From contig NZ_PXWG01000069.1 of assembly GCF_003011965.1 (NCBI RefSeq), positions 1 to 33,554 on the forward strand: a DNA stretch of 33,554 nucleotides, written 5' to 3'. This document shows, in pieces, positions 1-7,026 of this stretch. Source of the DNA: Streptosporangium nondiastaticum (GTDB lineage Bacteria; Actinomycetota; Actinomycetes; Streptomycetales; Streptomycetaceae). The notes beneath the pieces were generated by a model that worked only from the letters and a program-made list of their open reading frames with translations, had not been told where the DNA came from and searched no databases. Positions within the stretch are counted from its first letter, which is position 1. Each line of letters begins with the position of its first letter. The position numbers and the translations under genes are program-made.

Positions 1-84
1 GGGTGGGTGGGGGGAGCTCGCCCGCACGGGGTGGAAGTGGGGAAAACCCGGACGCAGCGCGGGGGGCGCGCTTACTCTCGGGGT

Positions 85-594
85 GTGCCTGGCTTGTCCG
101 GCCGGGTCCTTGTCGTCGACGACAACAAGGTCATCCGGCAGCTGATCAGGGTCAACCTCGAGCTCGAAGGCTTTGAGGTCGTGACCGCGGCCGATGGTGC
201 CGAGTGTCTGGAGATCGTGCACCGCGTGCGCCCTGACGTGGTGACGCTGGATGTCGTCATGCCCCGGCTGGACGGGCTGAACACCGCTGCCCGGCTGCGC
301 TCCGATGCCCGGACGTGCGACATTCCGATCGCGATCATCAGCGCGTGCACCCAGCTGGAGGTCGAGGGCGGCCGTTCCGCCGGGGTCGACGCGTTTCTGG
401 CGAAGCCGTTCGAGCCGGCCGAGATGGTGCGGCTGGTCCGCAGGCTCATGCGGCGCCACAAGGGGGAGCGGGGCGACGGGTTGCCGGGGGCCTCGGCCCC
501 CGGGGACGGGGGAGGGGGCCAGGCCGTGCACCCCGTCCGCGGGGTGGAGTCCCTCAGCGAGTCTCTCAGCGAGTCCCTCAGCCGGGGGGAGTAG
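85..594 (+). CDS. Stand-alone receiver-domain response regulator
   Basis: A single CheY-like receiver domain of about 120 residues with no DNA-binding or enzymatic output domain, so it probably signals by protein contact. Visible features from the GTG start at 85 are the acidic pair D12-D13, the phosphoacceptor D56 in TLDVVMPRLDG, and the conserved Lys in LAKPFEP. The frame is open further upstream to a GTG at 7, but the domain begins only here; a TTG at 94 is another possible start. No ribosome binding site is clear. The roughly 40-residue tail is Gly/Pro/Ser-rich, looks disordered, and ends in a threefold SLSE repeat. It is followed by nrtL and lysA on the same strand. No kinase is adjacent, so the partner is unknown. 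Family assignment is firm; role and exact start are not. Confidence 0.85.
   Translation: MPGLSGRVLVVDDNKVIRQLIRVNLELEGFEVVTAADGAECLEIVHRVRPDVVTLDVVMPRLDGLNTAARLRSDARTCDIPIAIISACTQLEVEGGRSAGVDAFLAKPFEPAEMVRLVRRLMRRHKGERGDGLPGASAPGDGGGGQAVHPVRGVESLSESLSESLSRGE
547..582 (+). repeat. 12-bp tandem repeat, three copies
   Basis: GAGTCCCTCAGC occurs three times head to tail at 547-558, 559-570 and 571-582; the middle copy has one C-to-T change. It lies in frame in the regulator's tail and encodes Glu-Ser-Leu-Ser units just before the stop codon. Confidence 0.9.
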
Positions 595-663
595 TCGGCC
601 GGGGGGGGAGGAGCGCCGTCTCGGTCGGCGAAACCCATTCGCCTCCGCCCCACCCCTCTCCCC

Positions 664-677
664 TAGGCTTGGCCCCG
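664..677 (+). promoter_or_regulatory. Putative -10 element for a leaderless nrtL transcript
   Basis: TAGGCT at 664-669 matches the Streptomyces housekeeping -10 consensus. It ends 7 bases before the GTG of nrtL at 677, so transcription would start at or next to the initiation codon. There is no Shine-Dalgarno sequence, which fits a leaderless mRNA. No good -35 is visible 17-18 bp upstream. Confidence 0.5.
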
Positions 678-1510
678 TGACCCCGGCCGAGCTCTCCCGT
701 ACCGTGCTGCACACCGTGCAGTGCGCCGTCGAGGCCGACGAGCTGCCCGCCGCCGTGCCCACGCGGGTCACCGTGCGGGTCCCGCCCCGCCCGGGCTGCG
801 GGGACTTCGCCACCAATGTCGCCCTGCGCGTGGCCCAGGACACGGGCCGGCCCGCCCGCGAGGTCGCCGAGGTGCTGCGGAAGCGGCTGGCCGCGGAGCC
901 GGGGATCGCCGGTGTCGAGATCGCCGGGCCCGGGTTCCTCAACATCACCCTTGAGGGGATTTCGTACGTTCGGCTCGTACGGGAGCTGCTGAGCGCACCG
1001 CCCGCCGCCACCGAGCCGCTCCCGCTGCCCGATCCCGGTCCCGCCCTCCTCGCCCGTCTCGGTTCCGACGCCGCCCGCTGGAGCCTCCTGTGGCCCGCCG
1101 GCGCGGGCCGCGCCGAGCTCCTCGTCCAGCGCGACAGCAATCCCCTCTTCCGGGTGCGCTACGCCCATGCCCGTACGCAGCAGCTGCTGCGTAACGCTCG
1201 TGACCTGGGGTTCCGCTCCGAGGCGGCCGAGCCGGCCGAGTACGAGCGGCCGGCTGCCGGGCCGCTCCTCGCCGCCCTCGCCGACCACCCCCGCGTCACG
1301 GCCGCCCGTGACCCCGAGCGTCTCGCCCGGCACCTCGACCGCACCGCCGGCGCCTTCCTGACCTGGCAGCGGGACGGTGACGTCCTGCCCCGCGGTGACG
1401 AGAAACCCTCGGCCGTCCACCGCGCCCGCCTGGCCCTCGCCGAGGCCACGGGCAACGTGCTGGCCGACGGCCTCCACCAGCTCGGCATCACCGCACCCGC
1501 ACATCTGTAA
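677..1510 (+). CDS. nrtL: ArgS-related anticodon-binding protein (NrtL)
   Basis: The 277-residue product has the two ends of an arginyl-tRNA synthetase without the middle. Residues 1 to about 95 resemble the ArgRS N-terminal additional domain that contacts the tRNA elbow (GDFATNVALRVAQ, then GPGFLNITL). From about residue 154 it resembles the DALR anticodon-binding domain (FRVRYAHARTQQLLR, and a C-terminal ADGLHQLGITAP). The class I catalytic core with its HIGH and KMSKS signatures is absent; only about 60 unrelated residues join the ends, so it cannot aminoacylate. Streptomyces annotations call this protein NrtL. It sits 15 bp upstream of lysA and probably shares its transcript; in Corynebacterium the same position is held by true argS. 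tRNA-Arg binding and a regulatory role are inference. The GTG at 677 begins the homology and has a -10 element just upstream. Confidence 0.85.
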   Translation: MTPAELSRTVLHTVQCAVEADELPAAVPTRVTVRVPPRPGCGDFATNVALRVAQDTGRPAREVAEVLRKRLAAEPGIAGVEIAGPGFLNITLEGISYVRLVRELLSAPPAATEPLPLPDPGPALLARLGSDAARWSLLWPAGAGRAELLVQRDSNPLFRVRYAHARTQQLLRNARDLGFRSEAAEPAEYERPAAGPLLAALADHPRVTAARDPERLARHLDRTAGAFLTWQRDGDVLPRGDEKPSAVHRARLALAEATGNVLADGLHQLGITAPAHL

Positions 1511-1525
1511 AAGGGGATCGCCACC

Positions 1526-2917
1526 ATGAGCCGCTCCGCCCACCCCGCCGGGCCCCGCTACGCCGACGTCCTTCCCGAGGGCCATTACGCCGCCCCGCCC
1601 GCCGACCTCAACGCCCTCGACCCGAAGGTGTGGTCCCGTACCGTCGCGCGCGACGAGCACGGCGTCGTGACCCTCGGCGGGATCCCCGTCACCCGCCTCG
1701 CCGAGGAGTTCGGCACGCCCGCCTACTTCCTCGACGAGACCGACTTCCGGGCGCGCTGCCGCGCCTGGCGCGACGCCTTCGGGACCGACGCGGACGTCTT
1801 CTACGCCGGCAAGGCGTTCCTTTCGCGGGCCGTCGTGCGATGGCTGCACGAAGAAGGGCTCAACCTCGACGTCTGCTCCGCCGGCGAGCTCGCCACCGCC
1901 CTCGCCGCCGGCATGCCCGCCGAGCGCATCGCCCTGCACGGCAACAACAAGAGCACCGAGGAGATCACCCGCGCCGTCGAGGCCGGCGTCGGCCGCATCG
2001 TGCTCGACTCCTTCCAGGAGATCGTGCGCGTCGCGCACATCGCCGAGCGGCTCGGCAAGCGGCAGCGCGTCCAGATCCGGATCACGGTCGGCGTCGAGGC
2101 GCACACCCACGAGTTCATCGCCACCGCCCACGAGGACCAGAAGTTCGGGCTCGCGCTGGCCGGCGGCCAGGCCGCCGAGGGGGTGCGGCGCGCGCTCAAG
2201 CTCGACGGGCTCGAACTCGTCGGCATCCACTCCCACATCGGCTCGCAGATCTTCGACACCTCCGGTTTCGAGGTCGCCGCTCACCGGGTCGTCGGGCTGC
2301 TCGCGCAGATCCGCGACGAGCACGGCGTCGAGCTCCCCGAGATCGACCTCGGCGGCGGCCTCGGCATCGCCTACACCTCCGACGACGACCCCCGCGAGCC
2401 GCAGGAGATCGCCACGGCCCTGCGCGAGATCGTCACCCGCGAGTGCGCGGCCGCCGGGCTCGCCGTGCCGCGCATCTCCGTCGAGCCGGGGCGCGCCATC
2501 GTCGGCCCCACGGCCTTCACCCTCTACGAGGTGGGCACGGTCAAGGAGCTGCCGGGCCTGCGCACGTACGTCAGCGTCGACGGCGGCATGTCGGACAACA
2601 TCCGCACCGCGCTCTACGACGCCGAGTACAGCGTCGCGCTGGTCTCCCGGACGTCGGCGGCCGCACCGATGCTCTCGCGCGTCGTCGGCAAGCACTGCGA
2701 ATCCGGTGACATCGTCGTCCGTGACGCCTTCCTCCCCGCCGACCTGGCCCCGGGCGACCTGCTCGCGGTGCCGGCCACCGGCGCCTACTGCCGCTCGATG
2801 GCCAGCAACTACAACCACGCCCTGCGCCCGCCGGTCGTGGCGGTGGCCGACGGCGCGGCCCGTGTGATCGTCCGGCGCGAGACCGAAGAGGACCTTCTTC
2901 GTCTCGACGTCGGCTGA
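1526..2917 (+). CDS. lysA: Diaminopimelate decarboxylase
   Basis: Converts meso-diaminopimelate to L-lysine and CO2, the last step of lysine synthesis, in the cytoplasm. The 463-residue product is a group IV PLP decarboxylase: an N-terminal alanine-racemase-type barrel with the PLP lysine at K96 in FYAGKAFL, the glycine-rich phosphate loop DLGGGLGIAY, and a C-terminal beta domain with the dimer active-site motif HCESGD (C391). Length is normal for actinobacterial LysA. It begins 15 bp after nrtL, with a GGGG-rich ribosome binding site before the ATG, and is followed by hom 97 bp later. Diaminopimelate is also a peptidoglycan precursor, so this gene controls a branch between cell wall and lysine. 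Confidence 0.97.
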   Translation: MSRSAHPAGPRYADVLPEGHYAAPPADLNALDPKVWSRTVARDEHGVVTLGGIPVTRLAEEFGTPAYFLDETDFRARCRAWRDAFGTDADVFYAGKAFLSRAVVRWLHEEGLNLDVCSAGELATALAAGMPAERIALHGNNKSTEEITRAVEAGVGRIVLDSFQEIVRVAHIAERLGKRQRVQIRITVGVEAHTHEFIATAHEDQKFGLALAGGQAAEGVRRALKLDGLELVGIHSHIGSQIFDTSGFEVAAHRVVGLLAQIRDEHGVELPEIDLGGGLGIAYTSDDDPREPQEIATALREIVTRECAAAGLAVPRISVEPGRAIVGPTAFTLYEVGTVKELPGLRTYVSVDGGMSDNIRTALYDAEYSVALVSRTSAAAPMLSRVVGKHCESGDIVVRDAFLPADLAPGDLLAVPATGAYCRSMASNYNHALRPPVVAVADGAARVIVRRETEEDLLRLDVG

Positions 2918-2940
2918 CGGAAACACAGGTCTCGGATACT
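2914..2940 (+). promoter_or_regulatory. Possible promoter upstream of hom
   Basis: CTGACG at 2914-2919, overlapping the lysA stop, and GATACT at 2935-2940 resemble -35 and -10 hexamers, but the 15-bp spacer is short. hom may instead be transcribed with lysA. Weak call. Confidence 0.25.
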
Positions 2941-3014
2941 GGACAGCGGAGGGAAACCCCCGTCCGGTGAGTGAGACTGGTGCACAAACCAAGATGTATG
3001 AGAAACGAGGTCGG

Positions 3015-4307
3015 ATGATGCGTACGCGTCCGCTGAAGGTGGCGCTGCTGGGCTGTGGAGTGGTCGGCTCTGAGGTGACGCGCATCATGACGACGCACAC
3101 GGACGACCTCACGCAGCGCATCGGAGCGCCCGTCGAGCTCGTCGGCATCGCCGTGCGCCGTCCCGACCGGGTGCGCGAGGGCGTGCCGGCCGAGCTGATC
3201 ACCACCGATGCCACCGCGCTCGTCAAACGCGACGACGTCGACGTGGTCGTCGAGGTCATCGGCGGCATCGAGCCGGCCCGCTCGCTGATCACCACCGCCT
3301 TCGAGCACGGCGCCAGCGTCGTCTCGGCGAACAAGGCCCTGCTCGCCCAGGACGGCGCGGCCCTGCACGCCGCCGCCGAGCAGCACGGCGTGGACCTCTA
3401 CTACGAGGCCGCCGTGGCCGGCGCCATCCCGCTGGTCCGGCCGCTGCGCGAGTCGCTCGCCGGCGACAAGGTCAACCGGGTGCTCGGCATCGTCAACGGC
3501 ACCACCAACTTCATCCTCGACAAGATGGACTCCAGCGGCGCGGGCTACTCCGAGGCGCTGGACGAGGCCACCGCCCTCGGGTACGCGGAGGCGGACCCGA
3601 CCGCCGACGTCGAGGGCTTCGACGCCGCCGCGAAGGCCGCGATCCTCGCCGGGATCGCCTTCCACACCCGGGTCCGCCTCGACGACGTCTATCGCGAGGG
3701 CATGACGGAGGTCACCGCCGCGGACTTCGCATCCGCAAAGCAGATGGGCTGCACCATCAAGCTGCTGGCCATCTGCGAGCGCGCCGCCGACGGCCGCTCG
3801 GTGACCGCCCGCGTCCACCCGGCGATGATCCCGCTGACCCACCCGCTCGCCTCCGTGCGCGGGGCGTACAACGCGGTCTTCATCGAGGCCGAAGCGGCCG
3901 GGCAGCTGATGTTCTACGGCCCCGGCGCCGGCGGCGCGCCGACCGCCTCCGCGGTCCTCGGCGACATCGTCGCCGTCTGCCGGAACAAGGTCGCCGAGGC
4001 CACCGGCCCCGGCGAGTCCGCCTACACGCGGCTGCCGGTGAGCACGATGGGCGAGGTGGTCACGCGCTACCACATCAGCCTCGACGTGGCCGACAAGCCC
4101 GGTGTGCTGGCCCAGGTGGCCACGGTCTTCGCCGAGCACGGCGTGTCCATCGACACGGTCCGCCAGCAGGGCAAGGACGGCGAGGCCTCCCTCGTCGTGG
4201 TCACCCACCGGGCCGCCGACGCCGCCCTGTCGGCGACGGTCGAAGCGCTGCGCAAGCTGGACACGGTCCGCGGTGTCGCGAGCATCATGCGGGTTGAAGG
4301 GGAGTAA
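3015..4307 (+). CDS. hom: Homoserine dehydrogenase
   Basis: Reduces aspartate semialdehyde to homoserine with NAD(P)H, the entry to threonine, methionine and isoleucine synthesis. The 430-residue product has an N-terminal Rossmann motif (LLGCGVVGSE, about residues 11-20), the catalytic-domain motif NGTTNFIL from residue 161, and a C-terminal ACT domain from about residue 352 (YHISLDVADKPGVLAQ). In actinobacterial enzymes the ACT domain gives threonine feedback inhibition. I chose the ATG at 3015, with AACGAGG a few bases upstream and the Rossmann strand directly after it. A second ATG follows at 3018, and the frame is open back to a GTG at 2967 that would add 16 atypical residues. The stop is 8 bp before thrC, so the two are translationally close. 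Confidence 0.96.
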   Translation: MMRTRPLKVALLGCGVVGSEVTRIMTTHTDDLTQRIGAPVELVGIAVRRPDRVREGVPAELITTDATALVKRDDVDVVVEVIGGIEPARSLITTAFEHGASVVSANKALLAQDGAALHAAAEQHGVDLYYEAAVAGAIPLVRPLRESLAGDKVNRVLGIVNGTTNFILDKMDSSGAGYSEALDEATALGYAEADPTADVEGFDAAAKAAILAGIAFHTRVRLDDVYREGMTEVTAADFASAKQMGCTIKLLAICERAADGRSVTARVHPAMIPLTHPLASVRGAYNAVFIEAEAAGQLMFYGPGAGGAPTASAVLGDIVAVCRNKVAEATGPGESAYTRLPVSTMGEVVTRYHISLDVADKPGVLAQVATVFAEHGVSIDTVRQQGKDGEASLVVVTHRAADAALSATVEALRKLDTVRGVASIMRVEGE

Positions 4308-4315
4308 CGAAAGCA

Positions 4316-5383
4316 ATGTTCAAGCAAACCCACCAGTGGCGCGGCATCATCGAGGAGTACCGCGACCGGCTGCCGGTCACCGCCGACACCCCGGTGGTGA
4401 CCCTCCGGGAGGGCGGCACGCCGCTCGTCCCCGCCCAGGTGCTCTCCGAGCGCACGGGCTGTGAGGTCCACCTCAAGGTCGAGGGCGCGAACCCCACGGG
4501 TTCCTTCAAGGACCGCGGCATGACCATGGCCATCACCCGGGCGAAGGAGGAGGGCGCGAAGGCCGTCATCTGCGCCTCCACCGGCAACACCTCCGCCTCG
4601 GCCGCGGCCTACGCCGTACGGGCCGGCATGGTCTGCGCCGTCCTCGTCCCGCAGGGCAAGATCGCGCTGGGCAAGATGGGCCAGGCCCTGGTCCACGGCG
4701 CCCGCATCCTGCAGGTCGACGGCAACTTCGACGACTGCCTGACGCTGGCCCGCGGCCTGTCCGAGCAGTACCCGGTGGCGCTGGTCAACTCCGTCAATCC
4801 GGTGCGCATCGAAGGCCAGAAGACCGCCGCGTTCGAGATCGTCGACGCGCTCGGCGACGCGCCCGACATCCACGTCCTCCCCGTCGGCAACGCCGGCAAC
4901 ATCACCGCCTACTGGCGCGGTTACCGGGAGTACGCCGCCGACGGGATCGCCTCCCGCACCCCCCGGATGTGGGGATTCCAGGCCTCCGGTTCGGCGCCGA
5001 TCGTGCGCGGCGAGCCCGTGAAGGACCCGCACACCATCGCCACCGCGATCCGCATCGGCAACCCCGCCTCGTGGCGGTTCGCCGAGCAGGCGCGGGACGA
5101 ATCGGGCGGTCTCATCGACGAGGTGACCGACCGACAGATCCTCGCCGCGTACCGGCTGTTGGCCTCGCAGGAGGGCGTCTTCGTCGAGCCCGCCTCGGCC
5201 GCGAGCGTCGCCGGCCTGCTCAAGGCCGCCGAGCTCGGCCTGGTCGACCCCGGCCAGCGCATCGTCTGTACGGTCACCGGCAACGGCCTCAAGGACCCCG
5301 ACTGGGCGGTCGCGGGGGCGCCCCAGCCGATCACCGTTCCGGTGGATGCCGGGGTAGCCGCGCAGCGGCTGGGCCTCGTCTGA
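4316..5383 (+). CDS. thrC: Threonine synthase
   Basis: PLP enzyme that converts O-phosphohomoserine to L-threonine and phosphate. The 355-residue length fits the short bacterial class, related in fold to threonine dehydratase. The Schiff-base lysine is K65 in NPTGSFKDRGM, and the phosphate-binding glycine loop is PVGNAGNITAYW. The ribosome binding site AAGGGGAG lies in the end of hom, 11 bases before the ATG. The gene order hom-thrC-thrB puts the three consecutive enzymes of the threonine branch together, although thrB is separated by a repeat-containing gap and seems to have its own promoter. Confidence 0.97.
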   Translation: MFKQTHQWRGIIEEYRDRLPVTADTPVVTLREGGTPLVPAQVLSERTGCEVHLKVEGANPTGSFKDRGMTMAITRAKEEGAKAVICASTGNTSASAAAYAVRAGMVCAVLVPQGKIALGKMGQALVHGARILQVDGNFDDCLTLARGLSEQYPVALVNSVNPVRIEGQKTAAFEIVDALGDAPDIHVLPVGNAGNITAYWRGYREYAADGIASRTPRMWGFQASGSAPIVRGEPVKDPHTIATAIRIGNPASWRFAEQARDESGGLIDEVTDRQILAAYRLLASQEGVFVEPASAASVAGLLKAAELGLVDPGQRIVCTVTGNGLKDPDWAVAGAPQPITVPVDAGVAAQRLGLV

Positions 5384-5387
5384 CCCA

Positions 5388-5462
5388 CCCGTCCCGGGGC
5401 TCCGCCCCGGACCCCGGTCCTCAATCGCCGGACGGGCTGATTTCTTAACCGGCCCGTCCGGC
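5388..5462 (+). repeat. Streptomyces-type intergenic repeat with two hairpins (likely terminator)
   Basis: Directly after thrC lies CCGGGGC-TCC-GCCCCGG (5394-5410), then CAATCGCCGGACGGGCTGAT. This arrangement is a very common dispersed intergenic sequence in Streptomyces genomes, by my recollection. A second hairpin has a perfect 11-bp stem (5427-5437 with 5452-5462) around a 14-base AT-richer loop. Together they could end the lysA-hom-thrC transcript. The rest of the 303-bp gap (5463-5566) shows nothing else that I recognise. Confidence 0.7.
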
Positions 5463-5566
5463 CCCCCGAGGGCGGCTGCCGAGGGCAAAGAGCCGCAAGC
5501 CCGCCGCAGGCGACACGCATCGTGCGCCTCCCGTGCGCCCTATGTCGCCGCAGAACCTTCCTTCGA

Positions 5567-5572
5567 TAGGCT
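5567..5572 (+). promoter_or_regulatory. Putative -10 element for thrB
   Basis: TAGGCT matches the housekeeping -10 consensus and would give a leader of about 107 bases before thrB. The -35 region (TGTCGC at 5543-5548, 18 bp upstream) is poor. Confidence 0.4.
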
Positions 5573-5686
5573 GTACTCACTCCGCCCCGTCGCAGACCGC
5601 TGCCGTGCCACCCACGGCTTCGCCGTCGCGGCCCTTGCGGACGTTGCACGCCCCACCAAGGCCAGACCAAGGAGAGTCATCGAGCG

Positions 5687-6601
5687 ATGGCCGGTCCCGC
5701 GTTCCGCGCCGCCGCTGTCCGCGTGCGCACCCCTGCCACCAGCGCAAACCTCGGCCCCGGCTTCGACGCCCTGGGCCTTTCGCTGGGGCTCTACGACGAC
5801 GTCGTGGTCCGGGTGGCCGAGTCCGGGCTGCACATCGACATCGCCGGCGAGGGTGCCGACACCCTCCCGCGCGACGAGAACCACCTCCTCGTCCGTGCCC
5901 TGCGCACCGCCTTCGACCTGCTCGGCGGCCAGCCGCGCGGCCTGGAGGTCGTCTGCGCCAACCGCATCCCGCACGGGCGCGGCCTCGGCTCCTCCTCGGC
6001 GGCCATCTGCGCGGGGATAGTCGCGGCCCGCGCCGTGACCATAGGCGGGGCCGAGAAGCTCGACGACGCGGCGTTGCTCGAGCTGGCCACCGAGATCGAG
6101 GGACACCCCGACAACGTCGCCGCATGCCTGATGGGCGGTTTCACCCTGGCGTGGATGGACGCCGGAGTGGCGCGGGCCATTCGGATGGACCCTGCGGATT
6201 CCATCGTTCCGGTGGTCTTCGTGCCATCCCGCCCGGTGCTCACCGAGACCGCCCGCGGGCTCCTGCCGCGCAGCGTCCCCCATGTGGACGCGGCGGCCAA
6301 CGCCGGCCGGGCCGCCCTGCTGGTCGAGGCGCTCACCAGGCGCCCCGGCCTGCTGCTGGCGGCCACCGAGGACCGGCTCCACCAGGAGTACCGCGCCCCG
6401 GCGATGCCGGAGAGCGTGGCCCTGGTCAACCGACTGCGCGCGGACGGCGTCCCCGCGGTCATCTCCGGCGCGGGACCCACGGTCCTCGCGCTGGTCGAGA
6501 ACGGTGCGGCCGACAAGGTCGCACGACTGGCGGGCGAGGGGTGGGCGGCCAACCGGCTGACCCTCGACGCCGGGGGGACGAGCGTGCTTCCGCTCGCCTG
6601 A
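5687..6601 (+). CDS. thrB: Homoserine kinase
   Basis: ATP-dependent phosphorylation of L-homoserine to O-phosphohomoserine, the substrate of the neighbouring threonine synthase. The 304-residue product is a GHMP-superfamily kinase: an N-terminal motif TSANLGPGFDALGLSL (about residues 18-33) and the GHMP ATP-binding loop PHGRGLGSSSAA (about 95-106). It ends with the Gly-rich ISGAGPTVLAL motif. A good ribosome binding site, AAGGAGAG at 5669-5676, precedes the ATG by 10 bases. The 303-bp gap upstream, with a probable terminator and a -10 element, suggests independent transcription from thrC. Confidence 0.96.
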   Translation: MAGPAFRAAAVRVRTPATSANLGPGFDALGLSLGLYDDVVVRVAESGLHIDIAGEGADTLPRDENHLLVRALRTAFDLLGGQPRGLEVVCANRIPHGRGLGSSSAAICAGIVAARAVTIGGAEKLDDAALLELATEIEGHPDNVAACLMGGFTLAWMDAGVARAIRMDPADSIVPVVFVPSRPVLTETARGLLPRSVPHVDAAANAGRAALLVEALTRRPGLLLAATEDRLHQEYRAPAMPESVALVNRLRADGVPAVISGAGPTVLALVENGAADKVARLAGEGWAANRLTLDAGGTSVLPLA

Positions 6602-6775
6602 CAGCGGAAATCCGGGCGAAACCCGGCTCCGCGAAAAATAGCGGTTGCCGGTCTTGGAGAGGGGGAATGTTTGTGGGATCCGGTAGTGTTAACCTCAAGT
6701 CTGCACTCGAAGCCACATCGGCTCGGTGCTCTGTGTCCCGATCAGGGGCCGCTTTTCTTCCGGGAGCCTCCCAAA

Positions 6776-6801
6776 CTGCCTGAGCAGCCTGCCTGAGCAG
6801 C
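6776..6801 (+). repeat. 13-bp perfect tandem duplication in the rho leader
   Basis: CTGCCTGAGCAGC occurs at 6776-6788 and again at 6789-6801 with no spacer. Each copy contains a short dyad (CTGC and GCAG), so each could also fold alone or pair with the other. Confidence 0.9.
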
Positions 6802-6833
6802 TTCGAGCACGCTCCGGAATCGGCGTGGGTGAC

Positions 6834-6893
6834 ATGAGTGAAGCCGATACTCCATGTCTTCACCTCATTCTTCACGCCGGACCAATGAACTGA
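6834..6893 (+). CDS. Possible leader peptide (uORF) upstream of rho
   Basis: An ATG at 6834 opens a 19-codon frame (MSEADTPCLHLILHAGPMN) ending in TGA at 6891. Only a weak GGTG-type ribosome binding site precedes it. It ends 133 bp before the rho start. The composition is unlike a random GC-rich frame (three Leu, two His, one Cys), but I have no homology to support translation. Its placement over competing hairpins is the main argument for it. Confidence 0.3.
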   Translation: MSEADTPCLHLILHAGPMN

Positions 6894-7026
6894 TTCTTCC
6901 GCCGTACCAGCCGTACCGGCGGACCACCGCCCCGGCCCGGTCCGCAAACCGCCAGACCGTAGCCGGACAGCACAACCGGTCGCCGAGCCAGACAGGCCGA
7001 CGCCCGCTCCAGGGAAGGACCCCTTC

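Larger units (their letters stand above)
6602..7026 (+). promoter_or_regulatory. Long rho leader region
   Basis: This 425-bp stretch has no large gene but clear structure. A -10-like TAGTGT lies at 6684-6689 without a convincing -35. A 13-bp sequence is tandemly duplicated at 6776-6801. A 19-codon ORF lies at 6834-6893, and its start codon sits in the loop of a possible hairpin ATCGGC (6819-6824)/GCCGAT (6843-6848). GTGAAG at 6838-6843 could instead pair with CTTCAC at 6858-6863 or 6870-6875. The arrangement resembles an attenuator. Rho regulating its own leader is known in E. coli; here it is inference. Confidence 0.5.

Noticed and set aside
1..14. G-run (GGGTGGGTGGGGGG) suggesting a G-quadruplex
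   Set aside because: It lies at the window edge and needs a zero-length loop for a fourth G3 run. The sequence upstream is unknown, so I do not call it.
484..503. 9-bp inverted repeat inside the receiver gene
   Set aside because: It falls within the coding tail, where Gly/Pro codons make such palindromes likely by chance, and nothing suggests termination there.
578..3334. Very long open frame on the minus strand (918 codons)
   Set aside because: It is antisense to nrtL, lysA and hom, which have clear family motifs. In GC-rich DNA the opposite frame is often open by codon bias. The translation is Gly/Val/Arg/Asp-rich without motifs.
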